This document shows positions 1 to 11,707 of a DNA stretch of 64,000 bases, in pieces (the first letter of the stretch is position 1; each line of letters starts with the position of its first letter). The stretch is from the NCBI RefSeq assembly GCF_003672135.1, contig NC_039517.1, positions 10,254,601-10,318,600 on the forward strand, given 5' to 3'. This stretch comes from Ooceraea biroi. Its lineage: Eukaryota; Arthropoda; Insecta; Hymenoptera; Formicidae. The position numbers and the translations under genes are program-made. The notes beneath the pieces are model-generated. The model made no database searches, was not told the origin of the DNA, and was given only the letters and a program-made list of their open reading frames with translations.

Positions 1-1155
1 TGTACCTTTGACTTAATTTTATAACTATAAAAAATTCTCTATAAAAACATCGAAAAATGTCCAAAATTATGCCGAAACAGGATCTGTCGATTCAAACCGC
101 GTACGATCTAATGCAATAATGCGTCACCACGTTTCTAAAGATGTTTTTATAGAGAATTTTTATAGTTATAAAATTAAGTCAAAGGTACAGAATGTCTTTC
201 TTCCGGCACTGGCAGTTTGCGAGCGTCAATTGTTTATTGTCGAAATGCTCGTCTTCGACGCTTACGCTGCAGTGCACGATTTGGTTCCGTACGAGGCAAA
301 ATCGAGCTTTTATTGCATTATGGGCCCAATTTACCGCAAGTGAATATACGGATATGATTATCACGTGGCCCAATCATCTGGCCGGCACGGTCGCCTGATT
401 TAAATGTATTAGATTATTTCGTATGGGGGTATATTAAAAATGCGATAGAGCACCGGCGTGATGGTGCAGAACAAGAAGTCCGTGAAGCTATTGTTGCGGC
501 CTTCGATACCATCACGCCGGACATGGCGTACCGTGCGACGCGCAATATTGGTCGAAGAGCCGAAATCTGTGTACAAGAGGGAGGACGGCACTTCGAACAA
601 TTATTACATTAAGTAATTAGAGTGGATTAGGCCTATTGGGGAAACCACTTAAAAAAACGCGCCATGCTATCTACCGCCAGGTGGTGTGGAAAAGATAGCA
701 CGAAAATACTGATAATAATATCAATTAATATTATTAACCATATTAATAATAGTAATAAATTAATATAATTAATAGTAATAGTAATAATAATAATATTAAT
801 AAATTAATAAAACTTGAAAACTGTATAAAAAAGAAATGTGTGACAACACATTCTCGGCGCGCGAACGAGACTGTCAACACGTGCGCGTGAATGAGACGCC
901 GAGAAATTATTGTCCACGCGTCGTTCCGCCTGCCGCTGTAACCCGATACTCGCAGCCATCGCGTCGCGCGCGCGGCTAGCCTACTATTCCCGCCTACCCG
1001 CCTCGCGCCGTATCGCGCGTAACGATTCGCTCAGCTTCTTTCATTAATATCTCAAATTTTGCGTGCAAAATGCAAAATGGTATAAAACTTTTTCGTTCAA
1101 CTTAACGAGATCTACCTGCAGCTGAGCGATTGGACAACTTACGCGAGACACCCTG
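1..1155. mobile_element. Foldback Tc1/mariner-like element, copy A (right half, runs off the window)
   Basis: This stretch is almost identical to 7,902-9,058, that is, to the centre and right arm of the complete foldback element further along. It ends in the same CACCCTG terminus, followed by TA at 1,156-1,157. The plus strand at about 358-612 encodes the last ~85 residues of a Tc1/mariner-superfamily transposase (motifs WPARSPDLN, DYFVWGYIK, GGRHFEQLL, stop TAA at 610-612). The left arm is outside the window. At two diagnostic sites (around 983 and 1,099) it matches the reverse complement of the LEFT arm of the other copy rather than its right arm, so it may be an inverted or misassembled copy of that locus and not an independent insertion. 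Confidence 0.8.
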
Positions 1156-1236
1156 TATTATATATATATGGTGATTTTGACAAATAAAAAGAAAAGCACA
1201 TCGTACCTATTTTTACGTCTTCATTTAGATATCTTG
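1156..1236 (-). pseudogene. Inverted copy of the end of P450 exon 8 and its intron
   Basis: The reverse complement of this stretch matches 6,853-6,934: the last codons of the P450 exon (ending in the LNEDVKI segment), its GT donor and the intron up to the transposon. Similarity stops abruptly at about 1,236. Together with the adjoining transposon half it forms an inverted duplicate of one junction. It should not be read as a second P450 gene. Confidence 0.75.
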
Positions 1237-1296
1237 AAACGTCACCCTCCTGAGTGGACCTCCAAGACTTTTAGCCCGTCGCTCGTTGTTCCGTTA

Positions 1297-1396
1297 NNNN
1301 NNNNNNNNNNNNNNNNNNNNNNNNNNNNNNNNNNNNNNNNNNNNNNNNNNNNNNNNNNNNNNNNNNNNNNNNNNNNNNNNNNNNNNNNNNNNNNNN
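1297..1396. other. Assembly gap of exactly 100 N
   Basis: There are one hundred consecutive N bases. A round 100 is the usual placeholder for a gap of unknown size, so the order and orientation of 1-1,296 relative to the rest is not established by the sequence. Confidence 0.98.
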
Positions 1397-2074
1397 CTGC
1401 ATGACAAAAGCACAACGTTCGCACTAGATTCCATAATTACATCACTACATTAATTACATACAAATATTGACACTATTAAAAATGTTTCATTTCTGCAATA
1501 ATAACACTTAATTTACAAACTTTCCCACCTTCGTATCTGACATCTTCTATAAAGACATAGCGAACTACCAATAAAGGATACACGTCCCGAGAAGATGATC
1601 TGACTTATTCCAAACAACATATTGTCTTGCCATCATGCGCAAAATTTTCATTATTAAAGATGCATAATTGCATAATATAAGAAAGAATATCCATTCTCTA
1701 GCCTGTTAATATTTTAAGATACATTAGAGGAATGTATAATTTATGTAATTGTTGTAGAAATTATAACTTTTCTACATATATTCTTCTATACCTGTATTAG
1801 TAAACAACTAGAATGGTCTCTGTCACCCATCAACAGATTTAAAGAAGGTATAGGCTTAGAATGGATTGTAGCATGCCGATAATATTTGTATTCAAGCCCG
1901 AATTTGTTCAGGTAAGAAGTAAATACTACCAAGTTTGTTTTCATTAATTAATTTAAATTACATTTTCAACTTTAAATATTATTGCTGTAGAAATCAAACG
2001 TTTCATAACAAGAATATGCGAAAACTTGATTTTGATGATTTTTAATAATTCGAGTACACTGTATTCAATAGGGA

Positions 2075-2460
2075 AAACCGTACCTCTTAAAAGTCGCGAC
2101 ATTAGATGATTGATATATCATTTTAAAGCTAGAAACCTGAATTTTTCAGGTTTGAAAAAAAAAATGAAAATTGAATAAGTAGTTCCGGAGATATTATCAA
2201 AAATGTAGATTGAAGTAAAATTGCATGAGGCATGTAATCTGGACGGAGATATGTTTGATAATATCTCCGGCATTTATCCAACCTCCGTTTTCTTTTCAAG
2301 TCTGAAAAATTCAGGTTTCTAGCTTTAAAATAGTGTATCGCACGACCTTTTAATGTCACGGGAAGTATTAGTTATATTAGTCTGAAACATGCTCTAAACA
2401 GTTATTTTCGCAACTTTGTCTCAACTTTTCGACAACTCCCGCGACTTTTAAAAGGGTAAA
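2075..2460. repeat. MITE-like inverted-repeat element in a P450 intron
   Basis: The outer ends share TAAAAGTCGCG in inverted orientation (about 2,087-2,099 and 2,439-2,452). Inside these, ~85-bp arms at about 2,119-2,205 and 2,245-2,331 are reverse complements of each other, sharing AAGCTAGAAACCTGAATTTT and GGAGATATTATCA. There is no coding capacity. The structure fits a small non-autonomous DNA transposon. No convincing target duplication was seen. Confidence 0.6.
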
Positions 2461-3632
2461 GTCCATGCAGATTTTTTTTCGCACAATTCAAACACAAAAC
2501 TTTTTATTGAGAATTGATATGAAATTTTGCGTTCAATTTAACTAAAAAAATCTGTACAGGCTTCTCTATCAATTCAATACGCGTTATATGCCATTCTGAC
2601 ATTTGCTTGAACATGCAAAATTTTATTGTTAGTTCTGTTATTGCTGAATTTTAATCCGTCCTCATTTAGAAAGCAAAAAGAATTGTTACAGATGGTTTGG
2701 AAACTCTGTATGTTTATATATTGCTAAATTGTTTTCTAGCCTATTTTGACTAGTACTGTGGATCTTGACAAGGGATTAGTTTACACCTTGATGAAACAAA
2801 CCATAGGGAATGGACTTCTCACTTCTGGAGGTATAAATAAATAAACAAAATTTTCATGAAACTATTTCTATAATTTCATGAAATAGTTGTCATATGATAG
2901 ACTTACCTTGTACATATGTATCTGTTTATTTTACTTTTGTTATATAATTCATTGGATTAGTTATACGTTTATTCGCTTACTTTGCTAAAACGCGAAACTG
3001 AAGCACAGAGAAAAGAAAATATATTCACACCATTTTAAAAATAATTGAAATGATAATAATGGACGTACAATGTATTTTTTACTTGGCTTCTATATTAAGG
3101 TTTTATCAATATTCGATTATCTCCTAATATTCTGTTAAATAATACTACTTGTCTGTTTCATTTTCATACTGCTTCAGGAACACAATGGGTCCATGATAGG
3201 AAATTCATTGCTCCAACATTCCATACAAGTATATTGAACAAATATACCATGACTATATCGGAAAAAACAAATATCCTAATAAAATGCCTCGAGAGAGAAA
3301 TCGAAAGAAATTCAGGCAATGCTATCCATATTGTTCCTTTCGTTGGAAAAGTTATTCTCGATATTACATGCGGTAACGTTTGTATAAATTATACTTATTA
3401 CTTCGAATTTCAACTTTATAAGTGACATATTAAGAAGAAAATCTCACTACAAGAAATAAAAATAAATCTCACTAGGTGTTAAATTGCAGATACAGCAATG
3501 GGAGTGAATTTACGAATCCAAGAAGCTGAAAGTGACCTTGAGTCTGTAATAGATAGGTCAGCTTACATATTCCGATACATCATAATTAGTTATTCTCACT
3601 ATTAAGAAACCATAATTAAGTTTATTAAATAA

Positions 3633-3635
<3 letters not shown>

Positions 3636-3668
<33 letters not shown>

Positions 3669-3694
3669 TGAGTGAGTGAGTGAGTGAGTGAGTG
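3636..3694. repeat. Compound microsatellite (TG)n(TGAG)n
   Basis: About 30 bp of alternating TG runs directly into about seven TGAG units, in the intron between P450 exons 4 and 5. Confidence 0.95.
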
Positions 3695-4080
3695 ATATAT
3701 ACACTTATAAAGTACTAATCTTATTTCTTAGAGGCTCTCAGTTATTATTTGAGAGGATGCTTCAACCGTGATACTGGATTGATTGGCTCTACTATCTGTC
3801 GAGTAATGGAAGAGAATTTAAATCAGTACTTAATAAATTTCAAAAATTTTTAAACGAGGTATGCTGAACACTGACAATATATACATGTTACATCATTAAA
3901 ATAGTAGATGCGGAAATTAATTCGGTACTTTTACATTTAATAAATCATAACTCCTTTAAATTCAAATATCTTCCAGCAATTTAGTGGCTTTTGAAGTGCT
4001 ACTCTTAAGGTCTAAAATGTGCTAGATATGTAGCTTTACGAAGCTGACAACATAAACTCGCAAAACAGTAACGGATACGA

Positions 4081-5074
4081 TGATATTCGACAAGCAGCAT
4101 ATCAGACACTGCATTCTGTTGGTTTTCCAACTGGAGAAAAATGCTGCTCGGGCTGGAAAAATGATTTGCTCCGTTTTAGGGGAAAGTGCTGCAACGCATA
4201 AAATCTGTAAAAAGTAGTACCTTAAACTTCAGAGTAATTATTTCTGTCTTACCGATAAAAAAAGTGCTGGAGAAAATACTTGAGAACGAGGAGCTCGAGA
4301 AATTATTCAATGGGAATCCTTCTCAGATTTAAAATGAACTTCCGTTACAAGTAGGAGTAACGTGTAAACCCATGTTGGTTTATATAAGTTGGGGAAGATT
4401 CAAAAAGTAAAACGATAAATTCCGCATGAAATCAGTTCGGAGCAAACGAGATTCGAAATAGCGGTTCTGGTTAACACGATCCTGATAAACGATACAAGTA
4501 GAAGATATAAGAAAATAAAAGACACTTTTTGTACAAAAGCATTACTGGCGATGAAAAGTGGGTTTTGTATGACAACCCTAAAAGAAGAAAATCGTGGATT
4601 GACCATGGTCAACCACATCGACCACTAAACCCAATATTTTCGAAAACCAAAGTTTATTACCTATATAGTGAGATATGAAGGCCGCGATAAATTATGAGTT
4701 ACTGCAAACAATTAATGCCGTCTATTACCAACGATAACTGGTTTGTTTGATCGGTGAAATAGAGGGGAAAAGTTCGTTTAGTAGTCATGAAACACGGCCA
4801 GTCATCTTACAGCTATAACGCTCGGCCACATGTTGCAAAAGTGACAAATATTATTTATTCGTAAAGTTGGAAAGTTCTGAGAAATGCGGTTTATTTGACC
4901 TCAGCAGTCTTTACAGATTACAATTTATTTCGATCGCTCCAGCAGTACTTGACCGATGCATATGTGAATCGCGTGATCCACTAAAATAAAAGATATCCGA
5001 GAATACATCAAGGATTTCATTGATTTATAGCTGCCTTTTTTGCGAGAGAAGATTCGTCAGTTACTCGATAGATG
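4081..5074 (+). mobile_element. Decayed mariner transposase inside the P450 relic
   Basis: Translated in shifting frames, this stretch follows a mariner-family transposase from end to end. It has an N-terminal helix-turn-helix portion (RHCILLVFQLEKNAA, ICSVLGESAA), then ITGDEKWVLYDNPKRRKSW around the first catalytic Asp, NARPHVAKVT around the second, and TDYNLFRSLQQYL around the third. Many stops and frameshifts show that it is long dead. It lies in the intron between P450 exons 5 and 6 and explains why that intron is about 1.4 kb long. Terminal inverted repeats were not recognised. Confidence 0.75.
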
Positions 5075-7479
5075 AAAAAAAAGAAAATCATAATGAAGTT
5101 TTCGAAGATTGATATGTTTATTATTTTTCTATAAATAAAGATTCGATTTCTTCAACCAAAGATACCAAATTAATTTCCGCAACTAATATTAGCAAATATA
5201 TTACGTTAATATACGATAGCAGTGTATTAAGCGTTACAAAGATTGACCAAATTCTTATTACAAATAGAAAATTTTCAGATAATACGCAAGAAAAAAGCTT
5301 TACGGCAATCACAAAGCAACCACGTCAGTATAAATAATGATGACGAATTTGACATAGGTATGATTTGGAATGATTGAAAAGTCCAAGCGAATGTTTTTAA
5401 CAAAATTTAAAACCACTTTATATTAAGTATTAATACAAAGTGTTGCGTTGGAAATTTGTTTGAAAAATTCGCACAGATTTTCTTGTAACGCAATATAATA
5501 ATTTTGCTATTTTATATAAATTGTATTTAACAAAAACTTTTTTGCTATAGGTGTACAAAAGAAAACAGGCTTTATAGATTTGCTGTTAGACGAGAACGAA
5601 AAAACTGACAATCCCTTAAGTGATGATCAATTGCAGGCACAGGTTCATACATTTTTGCTTGCAGTGAGTCAAAAATTTTATTTTCATGTATTTTAATTGG
5701 TATTGGTTTTATAATGTATATATAATAGATAAATGTGGGATAGATGGCCATAGTCGTTTTTTTTAGTGCGAAAAGAACACTGTCTGCTTCTCAATAATAA
5801 AATGTTAAAAAAATAAGCTAGTAGTATCTTAATGAAACATTAATGTTTACAAAACGAAACATATATATTTAAATTTTTACAAAAAGAATGTTAGAAATAG
5901 ATTCGCTTTCATATACTAGAGAAAACTGACTCTAAAATTTAAAATTAGTTGAGCAACTTTAAAATTAACGTAAATATAAACAGAGGAGAAGAAATAATTT
6001 TCAAATTAAAATAAGACGTAAGCAAATTTCTTATATTTTTTAAAAAAGAGATTGATAAAAATTGTTAATACTACCTCTTAGATCTTTTTCTTTCCTTCAT
6101 GGATGCTAGCGTTAAATACCTGATGAAAAATAAGAGGGAAATTTCGTAGAAAAATATAATAATGATAATTCAATGACAACTTGACCAAGTATTTCGAGGT
6201 GCTATAGCCACGTCTCATAATTATCCGAGAGAGATCAAAACACTTCGTTAAATATAATAGACGCAAGTGGAAATTGTACATTAGGCATACGCAGAGAGTT
6301 TTGAATAAACCTAAATTCTGTCAGTTCAAGCTAGATATATTTCTGATAGTTAAACCAAAATAGTAACACACAAAACAATTACCAGCAGACAGTAAAGATT
6401 TAAATAGAAATATTTTCTAAATTATTATATTTTTCTACAAAACCTCCTTTTGCAAACATAATTAAAACTCATCACAGATTTAATGATAACACAGTTTTAC
6501 AGCCAGTAGCGAAATTAGAACGATTGATTATCTCTCTCGTGTGGTCATCTATACCGGAATTACCCTATAATGATAATACATAAGTATATTTAAAGACATT
6601 GTATGTATATATTTTAAATTAAAAACTAAATTGTATATATATAGGCTCATGAAACAACTGCAGCTACAATAATTTGGACGCTTTTTTTCTTGGGTAATAA
6701 TCTCGAGCATCAAGAGAAACTTCACGAAGAACTTGAGAAATATTCTCAAGATGCGGAAACACTAGCTGATGGAACCAAGTTATCGCAGTTAAAATATCTT
6801 GATAGAGTAATAAAAGAAGCGCTTAGATTATATCCAACCATACCTCTCATCACAAGATATCTAAATGAAGACGTAAAAATAGGTACGATGTGCTTTTCTT
6901 TTTATTTGTCAAAATCACCATATATATATATATACAGGGTGTCTCGCGTAAGTTGTCCAATCGCTCAGCTGCAGGTAGATCTCGTTAAGTTGAACGAAAA
7001 AGTTTTATACCATTTTGCATTTTGCACGCAAAATTTTGAGATATTAATGAAAGAAGCTGAGCGAATCGTTACGCGCGATACGGCGCGAGGCGGGTAGGCG
7101 GGAATAGTAGGCTAGCCGCGCGCGCGACGCGATGGCTGCGAGTATCGGGTTACAGCGGCAGGCGGAACGACGCGTGGACAATAATTTCTCGGCGTCTCAT
7201 TCACGCGCACGTGTTGACAGTCTCGTTCGCGCGCCGAGAATGTGTTGTCACACATTTCTTTTTTATACAGTTTTCAAGTTTTATTAATTTATTAATATTA
7301 TTATTATTACTATTACTATTAATTATATTAATTTATTACTATTATTAATATGGTTAATAATATTAATTGATATTATTACTCAGTATTTTCGTGCTATCTT
7401 TTCCACACCACCTGGCGGTAGATAGCATGGCGCGTTTTTTTAAGTGGTTTCCCCAATAGGCCTAATCCACTCTAATTAC

Positions 7480-7734
7480 TTAATGTAATAATTGTTCGAA
7501 GTGCCGTCCTCCCTCTTGTACACAGATTTCGGCTCTTCGACCAATATTGCGCGTCGCACGGTACGCCATGTCCGGCGTGATGGTATCGAAGGCCGCAACA
7601 ATAGCTTCACGGACTTCTTGTTCTGCACCATCACGCCGGTGCTCTATCGCATTTTTAATATACCCCCATACGAAATAATCTAATACATTTAAATCAGGCG
7701 ACCGTGCCGGCCAGATGATTGGGCCACGTGATAA
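7480..7734 (-). pseudogene. Transposase C-terminal fragment, left arm of copy B
   Basis: On the minus strand these ~85 codons encode WPARSPDLN, DYFVWGYIK and GGRHFEQLL before a TAA. This is the last catalytic-acid region and the tail of a Tc1/mariner-type transposase. An in-frame TGA lies immediately upstream. It is the mirror image of 8,259-8,513. Confidence 0.75.
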
Positions 7735-8258
7735 TCATATCCGTATATTCACTTGCGGTAAATTGGGCCATAATGCAATAAAAGCTCGATTTTGCCTCGT
7801 ACGGAACCAAATCGTGCACTGCAGCGTAAGCGTCGAAGACGAGCATTTCGACAATAAACAATTGACGCTCGCAAACTGCCAGTGCCGGAAGAAAGACATT
7901 CTGTACCTTTGACTTAATTTTATAACTATAAAAAATTCTCTATAAAAACATCGAAAAATGTCCAAAGATTATGCGAAACAGGATCTGTCGATTCAAACCG
8001 CGTACGATCTAATGCAATAATGCGTCACCACGTTTCTAAAGATGTTTTTATAGAGAATTTTTTATAGTTATAAAATTAAGTCAAAGGTACAGAATGTCTT
8101 TCTTCCGGCACTGGCAGTTTGCGAGCGTCAATTGTTTATTGTCGAAATGCTCGTCTTCGACGCTTACGCTGCAGTGCACGATTTGGTTCCGTACGAGGCA
8201 AAATCGAGCTTTTATTGCATTATGGCCCAATTTACCGCAAGTGAATATACGGATATGA

Positions 8259-8513
8259 TTATCACGTGGCCCAATCATCTGGCCGGCACGGTCGCCTGAT
8301 TTAAATGTATTAGATTATTTCGTATGGGGGTATATTAAAAATGCGATAGAGCACCGGCGTGATGGTGCAGAACAAGAAGTCCGTGAAGCTATTGTTGCGG
8401 CCTTCGATACCATCACGCCGGACATGGCGTACCGTGCGACGCGCAATATTGGTCGAAGAGCCGAAATCTGTGTACAAGAGGGAGGACGGCACTTCGAACA
8501 ATTATTACATTAA
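8259..8513 (+). pseudogene. Transposase C-terminal fragment, right arm of copy B
   Basis: This is the same ~85-codon tail as in the left arm, here on the plus strand: WPARSPDLN, then a helix-rich stretch, RRAEICVQEGG and HFEQLL, with stop TAA at 8,511-8,513. The in-frame TGA at 8,256-8,258 cuts it off from any upstream catalytic residues. It cannot be a working enzyme. Confidence 0.75.
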
Positions 8514-9785
8514 GTAATTAGAGTGGATTAGGCCTATTGGGGAAACCACTTAAAAAAACGCGCCATGCTATCTACCGCCAGGTGGTGTGGAAAAGATAGC
8601 ACGAAAATACTGAGTAATAATATCAATTAATATTATTAACCATATTAATAATAGTAATAAATTAATATAATTAATAGTAATAGTAATAATAATAATATTA
8701 ATAAATTAATAAAACTTGAAAACTGTATAAAAAAGAAATGTGTGACAACACATTCTCGGCGCGCGAACGAGACTGTCAACACGTGCGCGTGAATGAGACG
8801 CCGAGAAATTATTGTCCACGCGTCGTTCCGCCTGCCGCTGTAACCCGATACTCGCAGCCATCGCGTCGCGCGCGCGGCTAGCCTATTATTCCCGCCTACC
8901 CGCCTCGCGCCGTATCGCGCGTAACGATTCGCTCAGCTTCTTTCATTAATATCTCCAAATTTTGCGTGCAAAATGCAAAATGGTATAAAACTTTTTCGTT
9001 CATCTTAACGAGATCTACCTGCAGCTGAGCGATTGGACAACTTACGCGAGACACCCTGTAGAGTAGTTTATCCGTAACATAAAACTATTTTTTTTTCATG
9101 CTGAATTACAATTCAAGGGGGTGAAATCACCCCTTGAAGAAAAATATAGGTATTTCTAATTTGCGAAATAACTGCCAAACGGTGGAAAGATATAAAAAAA
9201 AAGTTTATACAAAAGTTGCATCTCTTTTATATGTCTACAAAGCTGTGTACGGATAAGTATCGAAAAACTAATGCTTTTCTATTTATCCCCTCCACCACCC
9301 CTTAAAATTTAATTTTTTACTTCGTAAATTTACGTCAAAGTACTTCTCCCTGACCTCTTTTCATACGTCGTAATCAATTTATGTCTGTTATATTAAAACA
9401 AATAAAATAAAATAAAAACCTTAAAAGAAAAACTCCGATTCTCAATTCCGCGCGTTTTAGCAGTTTAATTATTAAAATGATTTTAAAAAGTAATATTTAA
9501 ATTTCTCGTACCGTTGATTTTATAATAGCCTCTTGGTTAATGCGGAAAACAGAAATAAAATGTTTGTTAAAATAATATTCACAACTGTTTATTAAAGCAA
9601 CTGTATATATGATATAAAAATATAAATCACACGGGATAAGTCGATAAGGCGATAAATGGAGTTTTGCACTATCGCGATCCATTGGAACGTCTTTCCTCGC
9701 ATTTTTATTAGATTATTTTGTAAACCGCACCATAAATAAGATATTGCACTTTGATATTAAATGACGCAGATTCATATTGATGCAC

Positions 9786-9875
9786 CGATAACCTTGTCGA
9801 ACTTTCCGCGGTTTCCGATTTACGTAATACGGATAACCTTGTCGAACTTACGCGGTTTCCGATTTACGTAATACG
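9786..9875. repeat. Subterminal tandem duplication (2 x ~45 bp) in the pogo-like element
   Basis: The unit GATAACCTTGTCGAACTT... GTTTCCGATTTACGTAATAC occurs twice in a row at about 9,786-9,830 and 9,831-9,875. The right end of the element has a single copy of the start of the unit. Subterminal repeats are often transposase-binding sites, which is inference here. Confidence 0.85.
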
Positions 9876-10115
9876 GATGTGTCTATCTGTTTTGCAAACC
9901 ACACGAAAAATTAGATAAGTTGGTGCATAGATTGGACTACTATCGCAAATAAGGAAAATGGTGCAACTTATAATCTTTTTTCCAACATTTTTTCAGTGAA
10001 TAAGTTTATGTAATCGCGGTTTTCGATTCATATAAATATGCCCGAGGAAGTATTACTTTCCAATCTCATTTACGACAGGAATCAGCATTCTGTTGAAAAG
10101 TTTGCCTGATAGAAA

Positions 10116-11707
10116 ATGACGCCGGTTAATGTTGCAAACATAATAAACATGTTAGCGACTACGTTTCAAATTGCGAGTATAACACAGACACCTATAACGC
10201 CTTTTGAAATTGAAGTGCATAATGAAATTCGTGATATTCTACAAAATTTGCAAGACGTACGTTCATCGTTTGAATATGATTACGTGCTTGATTTTGCTGA
10301 TCCATCAGAACCCCATGGAGCACAAATTGTAGAATACATTACGCCTGCAGAAAAAGAAGAAGAAGATAGTTTTGAATATGAAGAATGTATTGTCGATGAT
10401 AAAGATGGGAAGGTCGACTTGAGTTATAAGAGAAAGGCCATAGAGTTTTGGAAAAGCGGAAAGAAGGCACGTTGGACATTAACTAGCGTACAGAATAGTT
10501 TTCATAAGGTTAAATCCTTACAGCAGCTATACAGATGGGAAGCAAGTGTAGAAAAAGGTGGAACAAATGCAGATAAATTTACATTTATTACGCAATATGT
10601 ACTGCAAAAGTTTGAAGAAGCATGTGATAGAAAATCTATTGTTCATGACATGAATTTAAGATTATGGGCTTTAGAAGCAAAGAAGCAAGTGGACCTACCT
10701 GAATTCAAGGCAAGTAAATGGTGGATTTGAAAATTCAAGAATGTGCACAGAATTGTTTCCCGCAAGATAACAACATTCAGGACACAATTTACGCTTCAAG
10801 ATATTGGCAACTTACAAGATATCGTAAAATCGTTTGTTTCAAACGTAAAAGAAACGTAAAAAAAACGTTGAAGAAATTTATAATGCAGACGAGAGTGGTT
10901 TCAAGCTTGAAATACATTCTAGGCGAACATTGATGAAATCAGGAGTAAAAACAGTTGAAGCAATGATTCAATCAGTATCTTCTACAACACACAGTTATAC
11001 TATAATGCCTATTATTTCAGCAAATGGACGTCTTCTTTCACCACTATACATAGTTTTGAAGGAGTCTACGGGAACATTTGGCCCGAGGGTGGAAGAAACT
11101 CTTTTCCGTCCAATTAACATTTACATCCAAGCTTCAAAATCAGGAAAACTCACGTCTGAACATTTCAAAACTTGGTTCAGCGAAGTGTATCTACCGAATA
11201 CAGGCCGTAAAAGCATGTTACTCATTCATGGACGAACACTGCCCAAGACAACTAGAGCAGTTGACATTCCACAAGACAAAGAGGTACAATTTTTAACCAT
11301 TCCAAAAAAGACAACGGGAATGATTCAGCCTTTAGATGTGTTCGGATTCCGGGTTTGGAAATATTTTGTGCGAACATTTTCGGATAATGTAATTCTTGAA
11401 GAGAGATGTTAATCTACACTCCCGTAATGAAATAATTAAATTGCAATCACTAACCCATAATTAGTTTTCTTCACCTAGATTTAAAAACCTGTTTCAATAT
11501 GGTTGGTATAAAAGCGGATATGTAGAAACGCATCCTGCCGAATTTCAAAATCCTGTAGATTTCTATTACTTCAAAAATGAAAAGAATATACCCAAATGTA
11601 GTATTTGTGGGATGGCCGCTTTTATACGCTGTGCATGGTGTGGCGACTATCTCTGTTTTAAGCACTTTTATGAAGAATATCATTACTGTACCAATTACAA
11701 TCCGTAA
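10116..11707 (+). pseudogene. Pogo-like (DDE) transposase, inactivated
   Basis: An open frame of 204 codons begins at 10,116 with an acidic N-terminus and then a CENP-B/pogo-type DNA-binding region (YKRKAIEFWKSGKKARWTL, FHKVKSLQQLYRWE). The frame breaks at a TGA after KWWI (10,729-10,731) and shifts several times afterwards. Even so, NADESGFKLEIHSRRTL (first catalytic Asp), a degraded LLI-D second motif, and IPKKTTGMIQPLDV (third Asp) are readable up to 11,412. The last ~80 codons, about 11,479-11,707, form a cysteine/histidine-rich tail (CSICG, CAWCG, then C, H, H, C) before TAA. The stop and frameshifts mean no active enzyme is made. Confidence 0.8.

Larger units (their letters stand above)
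1837..6882 (+). pseudogene. CYP4-type cytochrome P450 pseudogene, C-terminus missing
   Basis: Eight exons with good GT/AG borders read like a microsomal CYP4 monooxygenase: 1,837-1,911; 2,740-2,830; 3,178-3,372; 3,490-3,556; 3,732-3,858; 5,279-5,357; 5,551-5,663; 6,645-6,882. Recognisable segments are KPEFVQ-PILTS, GLLTSGGTQWVHDRKFIAPTFH, DTAMGVNL (the CYP4 ETAMG region), WIDWLYYLS, FIDLLLDE, the I-helix as AHETTAAT, and KEALRLYP containing the K-helix ExxR. Three lesions are visible. Exon 1 needs a one-base shift to join its two halves. A TGA at 3,769-3,771 stands where CYP4 proteins have Trp. No Cys haem-ligand exon exists in the following 8 kb, where a foldback and a pogo-like element sit instead. 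The membrane-anchor exon was not found. A non-functional relic is the best reading, but a sequencing error cannot be excluded for the single-base lesions. Confidence 0.85.
6935..9058. mobile_element. Complete foldback Tc1/mariner-like element, copy B (2.1 kb palindrome)
   Basis: The element begins CAGGGTGTCTCGCG and ends with its exact reverse complement, and it is flanked by TA on both sides (6,933-34; 9,059-60), the target site of the Tc1/mariner superfamily. The two arms, about 6,935-7,955 and 8,045-9,058, are near-perfect reverse complements of about 1 kb. Only about 90 bp in the middle is unique. Each arm carries the 3' part of the same transposase gene, while the unique centre reads as an N-terminal fragment with an ETGSV motif typical of Tc1/mariner DNA-binding domains. 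No full transposase can be made, so the element is non-autonomous. It interrupts the P450 intron after exon 8. Confidence 0.88.

Noticed and set aside
1156..1236. A second P450 gene on the minus strand
   Set aside because: It is a short inverted copy of one exon end attached to the same transposon, best explained by duplication or assembly.
1168..1424. ORFs crossing the N gap
   Set aside because: They are made of unknown residues from the 100 N and have no meaning.
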